64,000 nt of DNA from Methanofollis sp. UBA420 (GCF_002498315.1 NZ_DAGX01000002.1:250808-314807); one strand, 5' to 3'; counted from the first letter of the stretch, positions 51,437 through 60,909 are shown. Numbers and translations: made by a program. The notes: a model not told the origin generated them from the sequence alone.

Positions 51437-52465
51437 ATGGCAGCAGATAAACAGGAATACACCCCTTCTGACGAGGAAAACCAGGAATCGATCGAACAGG
51501 AGATCGCGGACCTGATTCTCTCCCTCAAAGACCCGAACATTACGGTCAGGTGGGAGGCGATCGGGACTCTGGTCGATATCGGAGCCCGGGCTGTCCCGCA
51601 GATCTGTGAGGCCATGAAAGACGAGAATAAATTCGTGCGCTGGGGTGCTGCCGAGGCTCTGGGACGTATTGGTGACGACCGAGGAGTCAGGCCCCTGATC
51701 ACCGCGTTAAAGGACAGGGACAAGGATGTCAGGTGGAAGGCGGCGATCAGTCTCGGCGGCATGCAGGCACAGGAGGCCGTCTGCCCCCTGATCCAGACCC
51801 TACACGACGATGACCCCGACGTCAGGTGGGGCGCCGCCACCGCCCTCGGCGAGATCGGCGATCACCGTGCCGTTGAATATCTCCTCGACGCCCTGAAGGA
51901 CAGGCGGGACAGGGACGGGCGGGACGGCGCCATCTTCGCGCTCGGTGAACTCCATGACCCGCGAGCCGTGGCCCCCCTCATCGATGCCCTTGAAGACCGC
52001 AACTACGAGATCAGATTCGAGGCCGCGAAGGCCCTCGGCAAGATCGGAGACCAGAGAGCAGAAAGGCCGCTGATCAACCGTATCAAAGATGAAAACTGGG
52101 AGGTGCGCCTTGTCGCCGCCGAAGCGCTGGTCAGGGTCGGCGGGCAGGACACGACCGACGTCCTCCTGCCCCTCCTCACCGACGACGCCCCCGACGTCCG
52201 CCGGACCGCCATCGAGATCCTCGGCGAGATCGGGGGCTCCGCGGCCGTCGGTCCTCTTGTCGCCGTCCTCAGGCATGACGAAAATTGCCGCTACGAAGCC
52301 GCGGAGGCCCTCGGAAAGATCGGAGACCCCGGTGCCTTCGAGCCACTTCAGAAGATCTATGAGTTCTGCGACCCCTATGTCAGGGTCGCCGTCCTCAACG
52401 CGATGTCCGTGATCCTCTTAAAAATGAAAAGTAAAACGAACGCCGGCCAGGTCAACGGACAATAA
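51437..52465 (+). CDS. HEAT-repeat (PBS-lyase-type) protein
   Basis: A 342-residue protein made of about nine HEAT repeats of about 31 residues. Examples are VRWEAIGTLVDIGARAVPQI, VRWGAAEALGRIGDDRGVRPL, VRWKAAISLGGMQAQ and IRFEAAKALGKIGDQRAERPL. It forms a curved protein-binding surface. A short acidic N-terminus and a basic tail flank the repeats. PBS-lyase-type repeats are common in methanogens without a pigment role. It overlaps the convergent Usp gene by 14 bp. The binding partner is unknown. Confidence 0.88.
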   Translation: MAADKQEYTPSDEENQESIEQEIADLILSLKDPNITVRWEAIGTLVDIGARAVPQICEAMKDENKFVRWGAAEALGRIGDDRGVRPLITALKDRDKDVRWKAAISLGGMQAQEAVCPLIQTLHDDDPDVRWGAATALGEIGDHRAVEYLLDALKDRRDRDGRDGAIFALGELHDPRAVAPLIDALEDRNYEIRFEAAKALGKIGDQRAERPLINRIKDENWEVRLVAAEALVRVGGQDTTDVLLPLLTDDAPDVRRTAIEILGEIGGSAAVGPLVAVLRHDENCRYEAAEALGKIGDPGAFEPLQKIYEFCDPYVRVAVLNAMSVILLKMKSKTNAGQVNGQ

Positions 52466-52901
52466 GGACCGGAGTCTCGATCTCTCCTGCAATATCGCTG
52501 AGGGTACCGCCAAGAGAGGGTTTCGCACTCCTGCCATGGGCTCCCATGACCACAAGCGAGTACCCGCCGTCCCTGACCTCTCTGACGATCTCCTCTCTTC
52601 TGTCGCCGTCCCGGATCTTTGTCGTGCACCGGCACCCTTCGCCATTACAGAAGTCCCAGACCGCGGCCAGTTCGGTCTCGATGTTCCGGCGCATATCCTG
52701 CCAGATATTCTGTTCATAGGTCCCGATGATATCGCACTTGTCACTCTGGGTGCAATAGTTGAAGGCCATCGTCCGCGCCTCGCGCCTGTCGAGGACCGAG
52801 AGGAGGAGGACGTCAGCGTCCTTCTTTTTGGCGATGGAAACCGCATGGAGTGCCCCTTTGTGACTCCACTTCGATCCGTCGATTAATACCAGAATTTTCA
52901 T
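52452..52901 (-). CDS. Universal stress protein (UspA), ATP-binding type
   Basis: A 149-residue UspA-fold protein. The first strand MKILVLIDGSKWSHKG and late motif VMGAHGRSAKPSLGGTLSDI include a G-x2-G-x8-G-T stretch close to the ATP-binding pattern of this family. It begins four bases after the stop of an ArsB/NhaD-type transporter, so the two are translated together. It is likely a small nucleotide-sensing partner of the transporter. Confidence 0.88.
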   Translation of the reverse strand: MKILVLIDGSKWSHKGALHAVSIAKKKDADVLLLSVLDRREARTMAFNYCTQSDKCDIIGTYEQNIWQDMRRNIETELAAVWDFCNGEGCRCTTKIRDGDRREEIVREVRDGGYSLVVMGAHGRSAKPSLGGTLSDIAGEIETPVLIVR

Positions 52902-52905
52902 ATCA

Positions 52906-54180
52906 TCACCAGAAATATCGCAACCATAGGATTCCAAGGCCGACCGCCACGCTGACGATAAGAACGACCATCCCTACCTTTAGGAACTCGACAAAGCTGA
53001 TATTTATGCCTTGCCGCTCGGCGATCCCGATGACGACGACGTTCGCCGAGGCACCGATCGCGGTTCCGTTGCCGCCGAGGCATGCCCCGAGAGAGAGGGC
53101 CCACCAGAGGGGGTACACGTCCATCGTCTGTCCCATGTCGGTAATCAGGGGGATGAGGGTCGCGGTCAGGGGGATGTTGTCCACGATCGCCGAGGCGAAG
53201 GCCGCAAACCAGGCGATGATAAACATCGCCTCTTCCGTCGAGTCGACGTGGCCGACGACGAATGAGGCGAGCTGCGAGATGAGACCGGTCTCCACCAGGG
53301 CACCGACCACGATGAAGAGGCCGCCGAAGAAGAAGAGGGCGGGCCACTCGATCTTCTCGAAGATCTCCTCGGGAGGCACGCGACTCCAGAAGAGGATAAA
53401 CGCAGCGCCGGTCAGCGCGACGATCGCCGGTTCGAGCCCGAGTTTATCGTGGATGAAGAAGAGGAAGACCACGAGTAGGATCGTGACCACAGATTTCATG
53501 AAGAGAGATCTGTCCTTGATCGCCGCACGCTCGTCAAGGGCGTCGATGGTCCGGCTGATCCCGACCCTCTCCTCCTCGCCGATCCGCATCGACCTCCCGA
53601 AGATCAGGACGAGAAGGAGGAGGATGACGACGAAGTCGACGACCGCGATCGGTCCCATGTTGATGAGGAAGTCGTTGAAGGTGAGGCCTGCGGCAGACCC
53701 GATCATGATATTCGGCGGGTCGCCGATGAGGGTCGCGGTCCCCCCGATATTCGAGGCAAAGATCTCGGAGAGGAGGAAGGGTACAGGGTTCAGTTTCATC
53801 AGCGTCGTGATGTAGAGGAGCATGGGGGTGAGGAGGAGGACGGTCGTCACGTTGTCAAGGAACGCCGAGACGACCGCGGTCACCAGGGAGAAGAGGATCA
53901 GGACCCTGATGGGGCTGCCTTTCGCAAGTTTCGCAGTCCGTATTGCGATGTACTCGAAGAGACCGCTCTTGCGCGTGGTGTTCACGATGATCATCATGCC
54001 CATCAGGAGGAAGATCGTCCCGAGATCGAGATACTCCGGGATCTTCTCCCACGGAACAATATGGGCAAAGACGATGACCGCGGCCCCGGCCATCGCTGCA
54101 ACCGCGCGGTGGATACGTTCGTCGATGATCAGGGCATACGTGAAGAGGAAGACGGCAATCGCAATCAGTTCGGCATACAT
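52906..54180 (-). CDS. ArsB/NhaD-superfamily ion transporter, copy 2
   Basis: A 424-residue membrane protein with 10-12 segments of the ion transporter (IT) superfamily. Internal repeat motifs are SAFLDNVTTVLLLTP and FASAIVDNIPLTATLIPL, with IGDPPNIMIGSAAG and GACLGGNGTAIGASANVVV. These place it with NhaD, ArsB and SLC13 proteins. The substrate, whether Na+/H+, arsenite or an organic anion, cannot be read. It is nearly the same protein as its upstream neighbour; long stretches are identical. Confidence 0.88.
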   Translation of the reverse strand: MYAELIAIAVFLFTYALIIDERIHRAVAAMAGAAVIVFAHIVPWEKIPEYLDLGTIFLLMGMMIIVNTTRKSGLFEYIAIRTAKLAKGSPIRVLILFSLVTAVVSAFLDNVTTVLLLTPMLLYITTLMKLNPVPFLLSEIFASNIGGTATLIGDPPNIMIGSAAGLTFNDFLINMGPIAVVDFVVILLLLVLIFGRSMRIGEEERVGISRTIDALDERAAIKDRSLFMKSVVTILLVVFLFFIHDKLGLEPAIVALTGAAFILFWSRVPPEEIFEKIEWPALFFFGGLFIVVGALVETGLISQLASFVVGHVDSTEEAMFIIAWFAAFASAIVDNIPLTATLIPLITDMGQTMDVYPLWWALSLGACLGGNGTAIGASANVVVIGIAERQGINISFVEFLKVGMVVLIVSVAVGLGILWLRYFW

Positions 54181-54304
54181 CGCCCTTCACCTCCGGCAGG
54201 GGACCATCGGAGTCCCCTCAGAATGGACGTCATGATTATTTCCAGAATAATGTCTCCCACTGACCTCTTGAATATGAGGGAGAGAGGGGGAGAAAAACCC
54301 CTCA

Positions 54305-55576
54305 TCAGGCGTACATCAGCAGGAGGACGCCGAGGCCCGCGGCCACGGTGACGACGAGGACGAGCATCCCCATCTTCAGGAAGTCCATGAAGGTGATGGA
54401 GACGCCCTCGCGCTCGGCGATCCCGATAACGACGACGTTCGCCGAGGCGGCGATGGCGGTTCCGTTGCCTCCCAGGCATGCGCCAAGGGAGAGGGCCCAC
54501 CAGAGGGGGTACACGTCCATCGTCTGCCCCATCTCGCTGATCAGGGGGATGAGAGTCGCGGTCAGGGGGATGTTGTCCACGATCGCCGAGGCGAAGGCCG
54601 CAAACCAGGCGATGATGATCATCGCCTCGGCCGTCGAGTCGACATGGCCGATGACGAAGGAGGCGAGCTGCGAGATGAGCCCGGTCTCCACCAGGGCGCC
54701 GACCACGATGAAGAGCCCGCCGAAGAAGAAGAGGGCAGGCCACTCGATCTTCTCGAAGATCTCCTCCGGGGGCACACGGCTCCAGATGAGGATGATCGCG
54801 GCGCCGGTCAGAGCGATGATAGCCGGTTCGAGTTCGAGCTGCGCATGAATAAAGAAGAGGAAGACCACGAGCAGGATCGTGACGACAGACTTCATGAAGA
54901 GCGACCGATCCAGGATCGCCGCACGCTCGTCAAGGGCGTCGATGGTACTGGCGATCGTCTCCTGCTCCTCCGGCTTCACCCTGAGGGTGCGGCCGTAGAT
55001 GAGGTAGAGCATGACGAGCATGATCGCCATGTCGACCACGACGACCGGCCCCATGTTCATGAGAAACTCGTTGAAGGTGAGGCCTGCCGCGGAGGCGATC
55101 ATGATGTTCGGGGGGTCGCCGATGAGGGTCGCCGCACCGCCGACATTGGAGGCAAAGATCTCGGAGACCAGGAAGGGCACCGGGTTGAGTTTCATCAGTT
55201 TGGCGATATAGAGGAGCATGGGGGTGAGGAGGAGGACGGTCGTCACGTTGTCAAGGAACGCCGAGACGACCGCGGTCACGAGAGAGAAGAGGATCAGGAC
55301 TCTCATCGGGCTGCCCTTCGCGAGTTTTGCGGTGCGTATTGCGATGTATTCAAAGAGACCGCTCTTTCGTGCGGTGTTCACGATGATCATCATGCCCATC
55401 AGGAGGAAGATCGTCCCGAGGTCGAGATAGTGGGGGATCTTGTCCCAGGGGACAATATGGGCAAAGACGATGACGGCGGCGCCGGCCATCGCCGCAACCG
55501 CGCGGTGGATGCGCTCGTCGATGATCAGTGCGTATGTAATGATGAATACTGCTATTGCGATGATTTCTGCGTTCAT
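54305..55576 (-). CDS. ArsB/NhaD-superfamily ion transporter, copy 1
   Basis: A 423-residue paralogue of the protein encoded next downstream. It has the same motifs (DNVTTVLLLTP, IGDPPNIMI, DNIPLTATLIPL, GGNGTAIAASANVV). Differences are gathered in the loop at about 185-220 (RTLRVKPEEQETIAS versus RSMRIGEEERVGISR) and in the C-terminal helix. Such placement suggests a recent tandem copy with loop divergence. It begins 8 bp after the upstream Usp-like gene. Confidence 0.88.
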   Translation of the reverse strand: MNAEIIAIAVFIITYALIIDERIHRAVAAMAGAAVIVFAHIVPWDKIPHYLDLGTIFLLMGMMIIVNTARKSGLFEYIAIRTAKLAKGSPMRVLILFSLVTAVVSAFLDNVTTVLLLTPMLLYIAKLMKLNPVPFLVSEIFASNVGGAATLIGDPPNIMIASAAGLTFNEFLMNMGPVVVVDMAIMLVMLYLIYGRTLRVKPEEQETIASTIDALDERAAILDRSLFMKSVVTILLVVFLFFIHAQLELEPAIIALTGAAIILIWSRVPPEEIFEKIEWPALFFFGGLFIVVGALVETGLISQLASFVIGHVDSTAEAMIIIAWFAAFASAIVDNIPLTATLIPLISEMGQTMDVYPLWWALSLGACLGGNGTAIAASANVVVIGIAEREGVSITFMDFLKMGMLVLVVTVAAGLGVLLLMYA

Positions 55577-55584
55577 CAGGGTCC

Positions 55585-56130
55585 TCAGTAGACGATGATC
55601 GGGATGTTCGCCATCTGGGCGAGTCTGAGAGTGACCGAACTGAGCGGTGCGATCTCGGTGGTCTGGGATCCGTACTTCTTCGAAACAGCGATGAGGTCGG
55701 ATTCCTGCATCAGTTCAAGGATATTGTCGAACTTCTTCCCGGCAAACATCCTGCTCGTCACCGTGAGGCCGGCGCCTTCGAGAGACGCGATCGCACGCGT
55801 GAGAAGGGATTCCCCGAAAGACTCCCTCTTCCGCCTGAAGTCGGCGATCGCCTTCTCGTCAAGGCTGTCCTCGACGATCCTGATCACCTCCATGTCGATG
55901 ATATAGACAAGGGTGACCTTTGCGCCTTCATAACTCGAAAGAGTCTCGTACAGGGCGGGTGGGATCTCCTTCACGAAATAATCCAGAGGCATGAGGATGG
56001 ACGAGACCTCGGGAACGACCATCTCCTCCTCGGTGAGGAGGAACTCCCTGTACTCCCTAGCGACCGCTTCATATCGTGTCCCGGCCACGTCCTTGAACTT
56101 GCGCTGCAATAATGAAGTGAAATACCCCAT
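55585..56130 (-). CDS. Usp-like protein without ATP motif
   Basis: A 181-residue protein with a UspA-like fold: SSILMPLDYFVKEIPPALYETL, AKVTLVYIIDMEVI and a final SSVTLRLAQMANIPIIVY. The glycine pattern that binds ATP is absent (KKYGSQTTEIAPLSS stands in its place), so it probably does not bind ATP. It leads the operon before the two transporters. The ATG at 56130 is preferred because TTAATAAAT lies 30-35 bp upstream. Confidence 0.8.
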   Translation of the reverse strand: MGYFTSLLQRKFKDVAGTRYEAVAREYREFLLTEEEMVVPEVSSILMPLDYFVKEIPPALYETLSSYEGAKVTLVYIIDMEVIRIVEDSLDEKAIADFRRKRESFGESLLTRAIASLEGAGLTVTSRMFAGKKFDNILELMQESDLIAVSKKYGSQTTEIAPLSSVTLRLAQMANIPIIVY

Positions 56131-56191
56131 CGTGATCTCATCAATGGTGCGGTCGGGATTTATTAACACTTTCCCGGAGGCAGGAGCGGCC

Positions 56192-56728
56192 CTACCAGAC
56201 TACGGGCCGGTCCAGTTTCTCCCGGCAGGAAGAACAGAGCGTCATTTTCTTCCTGTCGAGTTCGGAGAGGGTGGCCGGTTTGAACATGACGCACTCGGGG
56301 TCGCGGCAGTGGTCGAGCCCGAAGAGGTGGCCGATCTCGTGGGCGCCTTCCTTTGCCGCCCTGTCGGCGAGGTCGTCGAAGTCATCTGTCCTCCCGTAGA
56401 AGCCGTTGCCCAGCCTGGCAATAGAAAGGACGGCGCACCCGGTCTGCGGGCGGGCAAGGCCGAAGACAAAATCGCAGTCGCCGACAAAGAGGTCATGGGT
56501 GACGACAAGGAGTGCGGGGCCGGCATATTCTCCCATCTTTTTCATGAACAGGAGACGGCCGAGGACGGCGCCAGCGTCGTACTGGTTTCTTTCAGGGTGG
56601 TAACCGTTGATCAGGGCCTCGGCAGCGGCGTTATCGACCGGCATGCCGAGGATCATCTCGATGCGCCTGGCCGTCGGCATCTGGAGGCCTGAGGGCACCT
56701 GATGATCCCATATAATCGTGACACCCAT
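56192..56728 (-). CDS. amzA: Archaemetzincin
   Basis: A 178-residue zinc metalloprotease. The extended motif HEIGHLFGLDHCRDPECVM near residue 130 has the three zinc histidines and the archaemetzincin-specific cysteines. A second CSSC pair follows about 20 residues later, so a second zinc is bound. The natural substrate is unknown. It is divergent from UPF0146 across 15 bp. A TATA-like CATATAAT sits inside its own start region, on the plus strand. Confidence 0.93.
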   Translation of the reverse strand: MGVTIIWDHQVPSGLQMPTARRIEMILGMPVDNAAAEALINGYHPERNQYDAGAVLGRLLFMKKMGEYAGPALLVVTHDLFVGDCDFVFGLARPQTGCAVLSIARLGNGFYGRTDDFDDLADRAAKEGAHEIGHLFGLDHCRDPECVMFKPATLSELDRKKMTLCSSCREKLDRPVVW

Positions 56729-56743
56729 GGTACCTAGATCATC

Positions 56744-57145
56744 GTGGCATGTGAGTATAAACGTATTGAATCCTTAATCGGGGCTTATCTCTCGAAAAAT
56801 TACCGGGACGTCATCGAGATCGGGATCGGCAGGAACACCGATGTCGCCGCGGCCTGCGCACGGGCGGGCCTCCGGGTCAGGGCCACGGACATCAGACCGG
56901 TCCCGCCTGTCGAGGGAGTGGAGGGCCGGGTGGATGACGTCTTCGCACCCGACCTCCCCTGGTACAGGGGTGCCGACCTCGTCTATGCGGTGCGGCCGGG
57001 CGTGGAGATGGTGCCCTCGATGATCGATCTTGCCCGGGCAATCGGCTGCGACCTCATCGTCTACCACCTGGGCAACGAGATCTACCTGGACGGCGGGGAG
57101 TCCATCGACTGCGGCGTGGTCCTCCACAGGTACGTGCGGGCCTGA
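56744..57145 (+). CDS. UPF0146 family protein
   Basis: A 133-residue protein of the archaeal UPF0146 family. It looks like a small Rossmann-type methyltransferase fold: VIEIGIGRNTDVAAACARAG resembles a SAM-binding loop, with DIRPVPP following and LVYAVRPGVEMVPSMIDLAR later. No methyl-transfer activity is established. The start is GTG at 56744, because no ATG lies before the first conserved strand. It converges on rfcL across a repeat-filled gap. Confidence 0.85.
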   Translation: MACEYKRIESLIGAYLSKNYRDVIEIGIGRNTDVAAACARAGLRVRATDIRPVPPVEGVEGRVDDVFAPDLPWYRGADLVYAVRPGVEMVPSMIDLARAIGCDLIVYHLGNEIYLDGGESIDCGVVLHRYVRA

Positions 57146-57214
57146 GGGGGGGTCAGGGTCACAAAGTCACCAGGAGAATATACGTGAGCGATGGAGGCCT
57201 CTGAGTGTGGAAAA

Positions 57215-57425
57215 TATTCGGCTCTGGAGAAACCCTCAGGATCGGATCGATGTCTTCCCCATGATTTCACAGAATAGATGTGGATCCGCCGCCTTCCCCA
57301 CGCTCTCCGCCGGGGGACTTACGCCCCCAGACCCCCGATCTTAGGATAGGACGGGGAAGGATAAACCCTGCACGCAGGGGTCTGCCATCCACTCTCCTAT
57401 CATAACAGTGGGGGGGGTGAAAATC
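57215..57425. repeat. Dispersed intergenic repeat, copy 6 (inverted orientation)
   Basis: CTCTGGAGAAACCCTCAGGATCGG, GTGGATCCGCCGCCTTCCCC, CTCTCCGCCGGGGGACTTACGCCCCCAG, GATCTTAGGATAGG and TAAACCCTGCA are the reverse-complement blocks of copies 3, 4 and 7 and parallel to copy 1. It fills the convergent gap between UPF0146 and rfcL. Confidence 0.65.
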
Positions 57426-57509
57426 CCTGAACCTTCCCAAGGTCATGATAGACGGAGAAACGGCGAGGGCGCGTGTTCCCCCCCGCTGCCCGATCGTGAC
57501 GACGTCCTG

Positions 57510-58868
57510 TCAGAAGGAGTCGAAGAGAGTGGCCTGGGTGACGACAGGTTTCCGCTCTTCCTCCTCCGCGGGCGGGTCCTCCTTGACGGGTGCCGCGGGG
57601 GTCTCCTCTTTTTTCGCTTCTTTCTTCTTTTTTGGTTTTTCGGCCGCCTTTAGATCCTTGATGACCGTCTTCGCCCGTTCTTTATCGTGGATGAAGAAGT
57701 TCAGTTCGTCGGCGTCAAGGGCGAGTTCCCGCACGACCGGTTCGGGGTTCTCCTCCACGAGGAGGGTGATCAGGGTGAGGTACTCCTCCCTGATGGTGTG
57801 CTGGGGGAGGGCAAGGGAGCGGGAGAGTTTCTGCATCACCGACTCGCGCACCGCCTTCCCCTTCTTCGCGCCCCCCATCTTCCGCCAGCGGGCCGGAGGC
57901 ATGATCCTGTCATGGACGCCGGCGCCGTCCGCCGCCACCTTGACGCCGAGGGTCATCATGGCACTGGCATATCTCCAGAGCATGTAGTACTGGCGGCGGT
58001 TGGTGAGGCCGAGCCACTCGTCGGCACGCGAGAGGGGGGCATATGCCCGTGCCACGGCCTTCCCGTCCTTCATCGCCGGCAGGTTCCCCTCGATCCACTG
58101 GACCACGGTGTCGGGGGTGTCCTCCACCTGCCTGGCCTTCGCCATGAGGTCATAGTCTGGTTTTCCCGAAAAGATGGCGGCGACCAGGTCGAAGATCGTC
58201 GAACGCTCGTCCTTCTGCGAGGTGGAGACGTCGCCTGCCTCGATCCTCTCCCTGCCCGCGCCCGCGGCGCAGAGCATGTTGACGGCCGCACGCAGGTCCC
58301 CGCCTGCGCTCCCGGCGATCTCCAGCAGGGCGTCCTCGCTGCAGGAAAGGCCCTCTGACTGGCAGATCTCCCGCAGCCGCGGGACGATGGACCTGGCCTG
58401 GACGGCCCTGAACTGGACGGGTTCGCCGAGGGCCTTGACCTCCCTAGCGATGCCGTAGAGGTCGTTGGCGATGAGGACGATCGGCTGGCGGGAGTTTTTG
58501 ATGATATCGATGATCGCCCGCGCCCCGCCGCGGTCGGCCGTGCCATGGAGGTTGTCGGCCTCGTCGAGGAGGATAAGTTTCCTTTCTGCGCCAAGGAGGC
58601 TTGCGGTCGCGCTCGACGTGCCGGCGATACGGTCGAGTGCGGCCTTCGTCCGTTGGTCGCTGGCATTGAGTTCGACAATCTCCCAGCCCATGTCGTGGGC
58701 GAGGGCGTGGGCGCTGGACGTCTTTCCCACACCGGGCTTCCCGTAGAGGATGAGGGGGGGGCTCCCCCTCGTCCACGACCTCGCCCATTCGTAGATCTGC
58801 CGCACGGCAGGGGCGTTTCCGACAAGGTCCTGCAGGGTCCGCGGTCGGTATTTCTCGGTCCAGTCCAT
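57510..58868 (-). CDS. rfcL: Replication factor C large subunit
   Basis: A 452-residue clamp-loader subunit that opens PCNA. The Walker A segment is LYGKPGVGKTSS near residue 46, and Walker B is LILLDEADNL near 104. The sensor region and C-terminal collar follow. A highly charged stretch (KPKKKKEAKKEE) precedes the final QATLFDSF, a PIP box for PCNA binding. I chose the ATG at 58868 (MDWTEKYRPRT), the conserved RFC start. PCNA itself is at 41.1 kb. The small subunit is not here. Confidence 0.95.
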   Translation of the reverse strand: MDWTEKYRPRTLQDLVGNAPAVRQIYEWARSWTRGSPPLILYGKPGVGKTSSAHALAHDMGWEIVELNASDQRTKAALDRIAGTSSATASLLGAERKLILLDEADNLHGTADRGGARAIIDIIKNSRQPIVLIANDLYGIAREVKALGEPVQFRAVQARSIVPRLREICQSEGLSCSEDALLEIAGSAGGDLRAAVNMLCAAGAGRERIEAGDVSTSQKDERSTIFDLVAAIFSGKPDYDLMAKARQVEDTPDTVVQWIEGNLPAMKDGKAVARAYAPLSRADEWLGLTNRRQYYMLWRYASAMMTLGVKVAADGAGVHDRIMPPARWRKMGGAKKGKAVRESVMQKLSRSLALPQHTIREEYLTLITLLVEENPEPVVRELALDADELNFFIHDKERAKTVIKDLKAAEKPKKKKEAKKEETPAAPVKEDPPAEEEERKPVVTQATLFDSF

Positions 58869-59014
58869 ATGCAGGATCATAGGGGGGATGATCTCAAATA
58901 TGCACTGGTGGGACGGCGACACCCCGCTAGCCGGTGCTTTCTGAAAACAATCAAATACATTATCTTTGATGAAACAGAGTACCTACTAGCAGCTGAAAGG
59001 ATGTTGATGTTATC

Positions 59015-60022
59015 GTGGTAGACAACTGTTCCCCTGATGCGGTCGCCAGATCGATCCGGGAATATGAGGGGGTGACGAGAAAGCGCGGCATCGGCGAGCT
59101 TATCGAATGCCTCAGGATCAACGAACAGCCTAATGTTGTCGCATCCTTCGGGGAAGACGCAGCGGTGATCCGTCAGGACGACCTGGCCCTCCTCCTTGCG
59201 GCAGACGGCATCTGGAGCAAACTCATGGAGGCCGACCCCTTCTGGGCCGGGTACTGCGCGGTGCTCGTGAACGTCCATGACATCGCCGCCATGGGCGGCA
59301 CACCCCTCGCCATGGTCGACGTCCTCTCTTTCAAGAACGGCGAACTCAGGAACGAGGTGACGAAGGGTATGCAGGCGGCGTCCCGCCAGTTCGGCGTGCC
59401 GATCGTGGGCGGGCACCTCCACCCTGACACGCCCTATTCTGTCATCGATGTCGCCATTCTCGGGTCGATGCAGATCGACGACGTGATCTATTCGAGCAAT
59501 GCCCGGACCGGCGACCGTGTCGTCGCTGCGATCGACCTGGACGGCCGGGTCCACCCCTCCTGCATGGCGAACTGGGACTCGGTGACGATGAAGTCGGACG
59601 AGACGGTGCGCAGGCAGATCCATGTGATGCAGGAACTCGCCCAGAGGCATCTCGTGACCGCAGGAAAGGATATTTCGAACCCCGGCCTCATCGGCACGCT
59701 GGGCATGCTCCTCGAAGTCTCGCGGAAGGGTGCGGAGCTCGAACTTGAGGCGATCCCGCGGCCAGACCTGAAGGCCCATGATCTCAGCTTCGAGCAGTGG
59801 GTCAGGATGTATCCCGGAATGGGTTTCATCCTCACCTGCCCTGACGAGAACACGGAGGAGGTCTGCCGTCTCTTCGAAGAGACGGGGATGACGGCCCGGC
59901 CGATCGGGTGGGTGAATGACTCCAGTTCCCTGTCGGTGTCGTACGAGGGGGCCACCACCTCTGTCTTCGACCTGAAGCAGGATGGGATCATGCGGATCAT
60001 CGACACGGCAAAACTGGTATGA
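59015..60022 (+). CDS. Methanogenesis marker protein 2
   Basis: A 335-residue protein with the AIR synthase/PurM/HypE fold, recognised as methanogenesis marker 2. Visible motifs are ASFGEDAAVIRQDDLALLLA, NVHDIAAMGGTPLAMVD and FGVPIVGGHLHPDTPYS, all near the ATP site of that fold. Members occur with methyl-coenzyme M reductase genomes. A biochemical role is not settled. The start is GTG at 59015 and the stop overlaps MtxX by 4 bp, so the pair is coupled. Confidence 0.9.
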   Translation: MVDNCSPDAVARSIREYEGVTRKRGIGELIECLRINEQPNVVASFGEDAAVIRQDDLALLLAADGIWSKLMEADPFWAGYCAVLVNVHDIAAMGGTPLAMVDVLSFKNGELRNEVTKGMQAASRQFGVPIVGGHLHPDTPYSVIDVAILGSMQIDDVIYSSNARTGDRVVAAIDLDGRVHPSCMANWDSVTMKSDETVRRQIHVMQELAQRHLVTAGKDISNPGLIGTLGMLLEVSRKGAELELEAIPRPDLKAHDLSFEQWVRMYPGMGFILTCPDENTEEVCRLFEETGMTARPIGWVNDSSSLSVSYEGATTSVFDLKQDGIMRIIDTAKLV

Positions 60023-60774
60023 TCATCGGTATCGGTGTCGAGGGGAACCCGGAAAAGGTGGCGCGGACAACGGCGCGCGTGGGAGACCGGGTGCGGCTCG
60101 TCTGTTACTGCCGGCCGGGCGTGATGGCCGGACATGAGGCCGAATGCCGGGAGAGCGACTGTCCTGAAGAGGCGCTCGTCGCCGACCTGATGGCAGGGAG
60201 GGTCGACGGTGCGGTGCGGGGAACTCTCCCGGCCAACGAAACCCTCAGGTGCCTGAAAAGGGCCTGCCATACCGACCACCTGGAGAGGGTGGCACTCCTG
60301 GAGACGGCTGACGGGGTGCAGTTCCTCCTCGCCCCGGTGGGCGTGGACGAGGGCTGGACGGTCGCAGAAAAACTCGCCTTCGTGACGAAGGCACGGGAGA
60401 TTGCCAGATCATTCGGCCTCTCCGAGCGCGTTGCGGTCCTCTCGGGCGGGAGGTTCGGCGATGTCGGCCGCCACCCCGCGGTCGACAGGTCCCTTGCCGA
60501 TGCCGAACTCGTGGCCCGCCTCGGCAACGCGGAGCACTGCGAGATCCTGATCGAGGAGGCGGTCAGGCGGTGCGGGGTGATCATCGCCCCAGACGGGATA
60601 TCGGGGAACCTGATCTTCCGCACGCTGACGTTCCTCGGGAAGGGGTCCGGGCATGGGGCGCCGGTGGTCAATATCGACAGAATTTTCGTGGATACCTCGC
60701 GCGCCTCTCCCGACTACACGAGTGCTGTTCTCCTCGCCGCGTCGATGGGCGATGGGAATAAAAGAGATATTTGA
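60019..60774 (+). CDS. mtxX: Methanogenesis marker protein 4 (MtxX)
   Basis: A 251-residue protein of the MtxX family (marker 4), related in fold to phosphate acyltransferases. Marks are the start MIIGIGVEGNPEKVART, RVDGAVRGTLPAN, GGRFGDVGRHPAVDRSLADAE and the ending GAPVVNIDRIFVDTSR. It was named for a link to methyltransfer, but no activity is firmly shown. It is translated from an ATGA overlap with marker 2. Confidence 0.88.
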   Translation: MIIGIGVEGNPEKVARTTARVGDRVRLVCYCRPGVMAGHEAECRESDCPEEALVADLMAGRVDGAVRGTLPANETLRCLKRACHTDHLERVALLETADGVQFLLAPVGVDEGWTVAEKLAFVTKAREIARSFGLSERVAVLSGGRFGDVGRHPAVDRSLADAELVARLGNAEHCEILIEEAVRRCGVIIAPDGISGNLIFRTLTFLGKGSGHGAPVVNIDRIFVDTSRASPDYTSAVLLAASMGDGNKRDI

Positions 60775-60776
60775 CC

Positions 60777-60784
60777 TTTTTTTT
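60777..60784 (+). terminator. Poly-T stop after mtxX
   Basis: Eight T residues lie 2 bp after the TGA of mtxX. Confidence 0.6.
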
Positions 60785-60909
60785 CAATAATAATCGATTA
60801 AATTGATTATTTATTTTGGAGCACGATCTGCGATGCAAAATCCACCTCCCCAATAAATCCCCCCCCAAACACCCATCGAAAGCCTTTCCTGCGGCATCGT
60901 TACGAAATG

